Source: Aptenodytes patagonicus
Lineage: Eukaryota; Chordata; Aves; Sphenisciformes; Spheniscidae
Assembly: GCF_965638725.1 (NCBI RefSeq)
Contig: NC_134955.1
Span: 11,250,316 to 11,314,315 of the forward strand
Length of the DNA: 64,000 bases
Direction: 5' to 3'
How positions within the stretch are numbered: the first letter of the stretch is position 1; each line of letters begins with the position of its first letter. The notes beneath the pieces are model-generated. The model had not been told where the DNA came from and ran no database searches. It saw only the letters and a list, made by a program, of their open reading frames with translations. A program made the translations under genes and the position numbers. Positions 61,436-64,000 of the stretch are shown here, piece by piece.

Positions 61436-63674
61436 CTGTGAAGTGCATGAAAAGAGATTATTTTAGTGGTTAAAAATATTGTTTAATGTATCTTTTATTT
61501 CATATAATATTTTAACCAATTTCAAATCTTAACATAATACTAATAAACATAATATTTACTTTATATACACATATATACACACATATATATGTAGATGATA
61601 ACACAATAAGAAAAGTTTTCCTCCCTAAAGGGCTAATATTTCTCTAGGAGTGGAGATCTAATACTGCTGGAAATCGTAATAGACTAAAAATAATGTTATT
61701 CATGCTAAGAACGTGTCATATCTTTATGAATTACCTTTAATATTTTCCTTAGAAAGAAACAGTCTTATCTACAGGAAAATAAACAAAAGCAGATTTGCTC
61801 TATTCTCCCGTGTGCATTCCAGTTGCATCACCTTAGAGTTTCCAGCAAGCACAAGGGACCACAATTCATCCTCTCCAACTGCTATTGCAATTGTAATATT
61901 GCATGCTTACATAGCACAGGTAGGAATGAAGGAACTGACCCAGAAGAGGTTGTAAAATGCAACACAGTAGTTTTAAAAAGTTCAGTTAGTTCTCTCTTAT
62001 GATTATTTTTCCTTTGGTGAAGACTTAAATTCATTACTCTAGCCACCAAACTCTTCTGCTGGAGATAGTAACAAGGATAAACGTCCACATTATCTAGCCA
62101 GCAGATGAAAACTAGAGGGTTTTTTTCCTTCTTAAAAGGGAGGCATTTTATCCTCAATGCTATGCAATAAAGGATGGTGAGAAGATTCAATTCCTGTTTC
62201 CACTTATGTGCCAGATTCCCAAATTCACACAGGTGAAGCCATTAATCTGTCTGACTTCCGTTTCCCAGAAGCATCAGAAGTAAGGCAAAAATCATTACTC
62301 CCTGTTTCACAGGTATATTTGATGACTAAAATTAATATTGGCCAGGATCTCAGATAAAAAACCATGAGAAACACCAATAAACAAATAAACACCCTCTTAA
62401 TCCTCTCTCTTTAGAGTAAGAAAAAGGCCGCTATGTGCTGCTTATAGAGTGGGAGCTGCAGCATAGGAGTCACCTCTCCTCGAGCGCAGCACGGCCAGGC
62501 GGCATTGTGCAGCTCTGCTCCCCTGGGACGTTCCCTTCCTGGCCCTATTGTCCTGGACCGGATTTCAGCTACCACCGTGGATGTGGAAGACTTGATTTTT
62601 TTCTAACGCAGACCTGAGGTCAAGCGATTTTAATCATGTTTAACCCAAGGGTGAGGACAACGGGCTAGGACACAGAGGACGTGGGCTGGTCCTCACTCCA
62701 CCCAGCTCTGCGTCTGGGGAACATGCTGCCCTTTGCTTGGGACAGTCGGTCACAACTCTTGCTGCAGCGCTGCACTTATGGCAGGCCCACCCTTCCTCAG
62801 CCTTAAAAAAAAAAAAAAAAAAAAAAAAAAGGCAGAACATACGATGGAAATCCTAGGTCTTGAAGGAAGCTGAAGATGCTCCTGAGCTGTGGGAGGTGTG
62901 GAGCCAAGGGCCTGCTGCAAATTAAAAAAAGAAGTCTTCTGCCCACTGGATGCAAGGGGTAAACATTAGACATGGGCACACCTATGTCTAAGGGCTGCAA
63001 TGGCCTGAAATCCCCCAGAATCCTATGCCAGGTTTCCTATGGCCGGCACTATGTGGGCCCTTACCTTGGCTCTCAGATTTGCTCTCCAAGGCCGGTGCTG
63101 GCATTTGCCTTTCGCCCAGTGATGCACAGCAATGAAGTGGCATTTAAGCCACTTGGATGTGACACTTTCTCACCCCACCACTGATGGTACCTGGCCTTGA
63201 CCAACATCCCACACGTTTCCATCCAGCCCTACAACCACACGGGCAAACCAACAGCCAGCTCAGGAGCACCAGGGGACAGAGATTTGGGGGGTTTCCTCTC
63301 CTTTGGGCAGAAACTGTGACACAGAGGAAATCCCAGTGGCAGCTAAACCCCATGCTGTGAGGGAAGGGCAGGGTGGTGGTGCTTACATGTTGGTTGATGC
63401 AACAGGTTAGTGCCTAATTCTAAGTGTGATCGAGGTCTGAGTCCCACAGAAAGCAAATGCCACTTAGCCACATGCCTTGGGAATGGTTATATCAATCAGA
63501 GCATCCAAGACTCTTTCCTATGTATAGCACAGGCATAACTCCAACTTTTGCTGGTTACTGTGAGAACCAAAACTATTTGAAAGAGCAGAGGATGCTCATC
63601 AGACAGCCTGCCGAGAGCAGACGTGCCCCAACAGTAGTTACGCTCATTTTGCTCTGCACAATTCTCCTTTGTAC
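61436..63674 (-). other. MICAL2: MICAL2 intron, 2.2 kb
   Basis: A GT-AG intron (donor GTACAAAG, acceptor TGCACTTCACAG). It includes a TA/CA-rich patch at 61,560-61,600, a GC-richer stretch at 62.4-63.4 kb and a 26-nt A-run at 62,805-62,830 after a possible SINE remnant. No exon is recognised. Confidence 0.8.
62655..62830 (+). repeat. Possible SINE remnant followed by a 26-nt A-run
   Basis: GGGCTAGGACACAGAGGACG and CCACCCAGCTCTGC resemble the head of a MIR-type SINE. An uninterrupted run of 26 A lies at 62,805-62,830. MIR copies normally lack a poly(A) tail, so either the A-run arose on its own or another retrotransposed sequence ends here. Confidence 0.35.
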
Positions 63675-63772
63675 CTGTGTTTGGGAGTGATCCTCTCCAG
63701 GACCACTTTGACAGCTGGCTGAGCTGTCCTTCCAGTGTAGCCCAGGTTTCTTGCTGGACAGTAGAGGGAAAC
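63675..63772 (-). CDS. MICAL2: MICAL2 exon (MICALCL part), first one in window
   Basis: This 98-nt exon starts after the acceptor TTTGGCAG and ends CACAG before the donor GTACAAAG. Its first two bases, GT, finish a codon begun in an exon outside the window. It encodes 32 further residues, starting FPLLSSKKPGLHWKDSS, and ends in phase 0. This matches the phase-0 start of the next exon, so the joined reading is HSQTQ-LASYKK. The segment is hydrophilic, Ser-rich linker. Because it begins in mid-codon it must be spliced to an upstream exon, either from full-length MICAL2 or from a separate MICALCL first exon beyond 64,000. The exon call rests on both splice sites plus matching phase; I do not recognise its sequence by itself. 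Confidence 0.75.
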
Positions 63773-64000
63773 CTGCCAAAGACACAAATTTTACCATCAT
63801 ATTTGTATTGCTTTTGTCTTAAATAAAGTTTGCAATTAAAGAACGAGAGTAGAAAGGTAAGAAGTCATCTGGATACAGTTGTACCTGAAGAGCTGACCTA
63901 CAGTAATGAAGTTTATGGCCTCACTCACATGTGTGTGCACACTGTGCCAAACACATGTTGATGTTTTCAGCGGTGGGCCTGAACTGCTTCCACTTTTTGG
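63773..64000 (-). other. MICAL2: MICAL2 intron, incomplete, at the window edge
   Basis: Sequence upstream (on the minus strand) of the first visible MICAL2 exon, ending in the acceptor TTTGGCAG. No further exon is visible before the window ends. Confidence 0.7.

Noticed and set aside
1..64000. A bacterial-type or viral gene system
   Set aside because: All coding sequence found is spliced vertebrate gene or CR1 LINE. No retroviral LTR, gag/pol/env-like frame, CRISPR array or operon was seen.

Overview
The window is vertebrate nuclear DNA, most likely from a bird. The signs are long AT-rich introns with GT-AG splice sites, CR1 LINE copies with the avian-type 3' end, few other repeats, and two tandem genes on the minus strand in the conserved tetrapod order MICAL2 - PARVA. 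The species cannot be named from the sequence. There are no operons, CRISPR arrays, bacterial genes or recognisable tRNA/rRNA genes.

Region 1-30,251 is the 5' part of PARVA (alpha-parvin) intron 1. It contains a 1-kb CR1 remnant with a broken reverse transcriptase (25.27-26.27 kb, minus), an older CR1 (9.75-10.31 kb, plus), a CR1 tail (20.75-20.82 kb), old MIR-like SINE remnants and simple repeats, but no recognised coding exon. Region 29.55-30.73 kb is a CpG island holding the PARVA promoter and first coding exon (30,252-30,387, minus: 45 codons plus one base). About 7.5-9 kb of intergenic DNA follows (about 30.7-38/39.2 kb).

Region 39,716-63,772 holds the last eight coding exons of MICAL2, the part once annotated separately as MICALCL. 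I placed every junction by hand. All exon phases agree and join into one open frame of 700 residues ending in a stop codon. The protein part is a long Ser/Pro-rich linker followed by the alpha-helical bMERB domain, which binds Rab GTPases. The window ends in an intron, and the flavin monooxygenase, CH and LIM domains of full-length MICAL2 would lie beyond position 64,000.

Both genes act in actin control: MICAL2 oxidises actin through its distant N-terminal domain, and PARVA links integrins and ILK to F-actin. I found no convincing undescribed system. The points most worth checking are a perfect HNF1-type palindrome in a MICAL2 intron, an 18-G run 45 nt downstream of the PARVA exon 1 donor, a small minisatellite in the PARVA promoter, whether the MICALCL part is transcribed alone or read through from MICAL2, and two candidate conserved noncoding elements.
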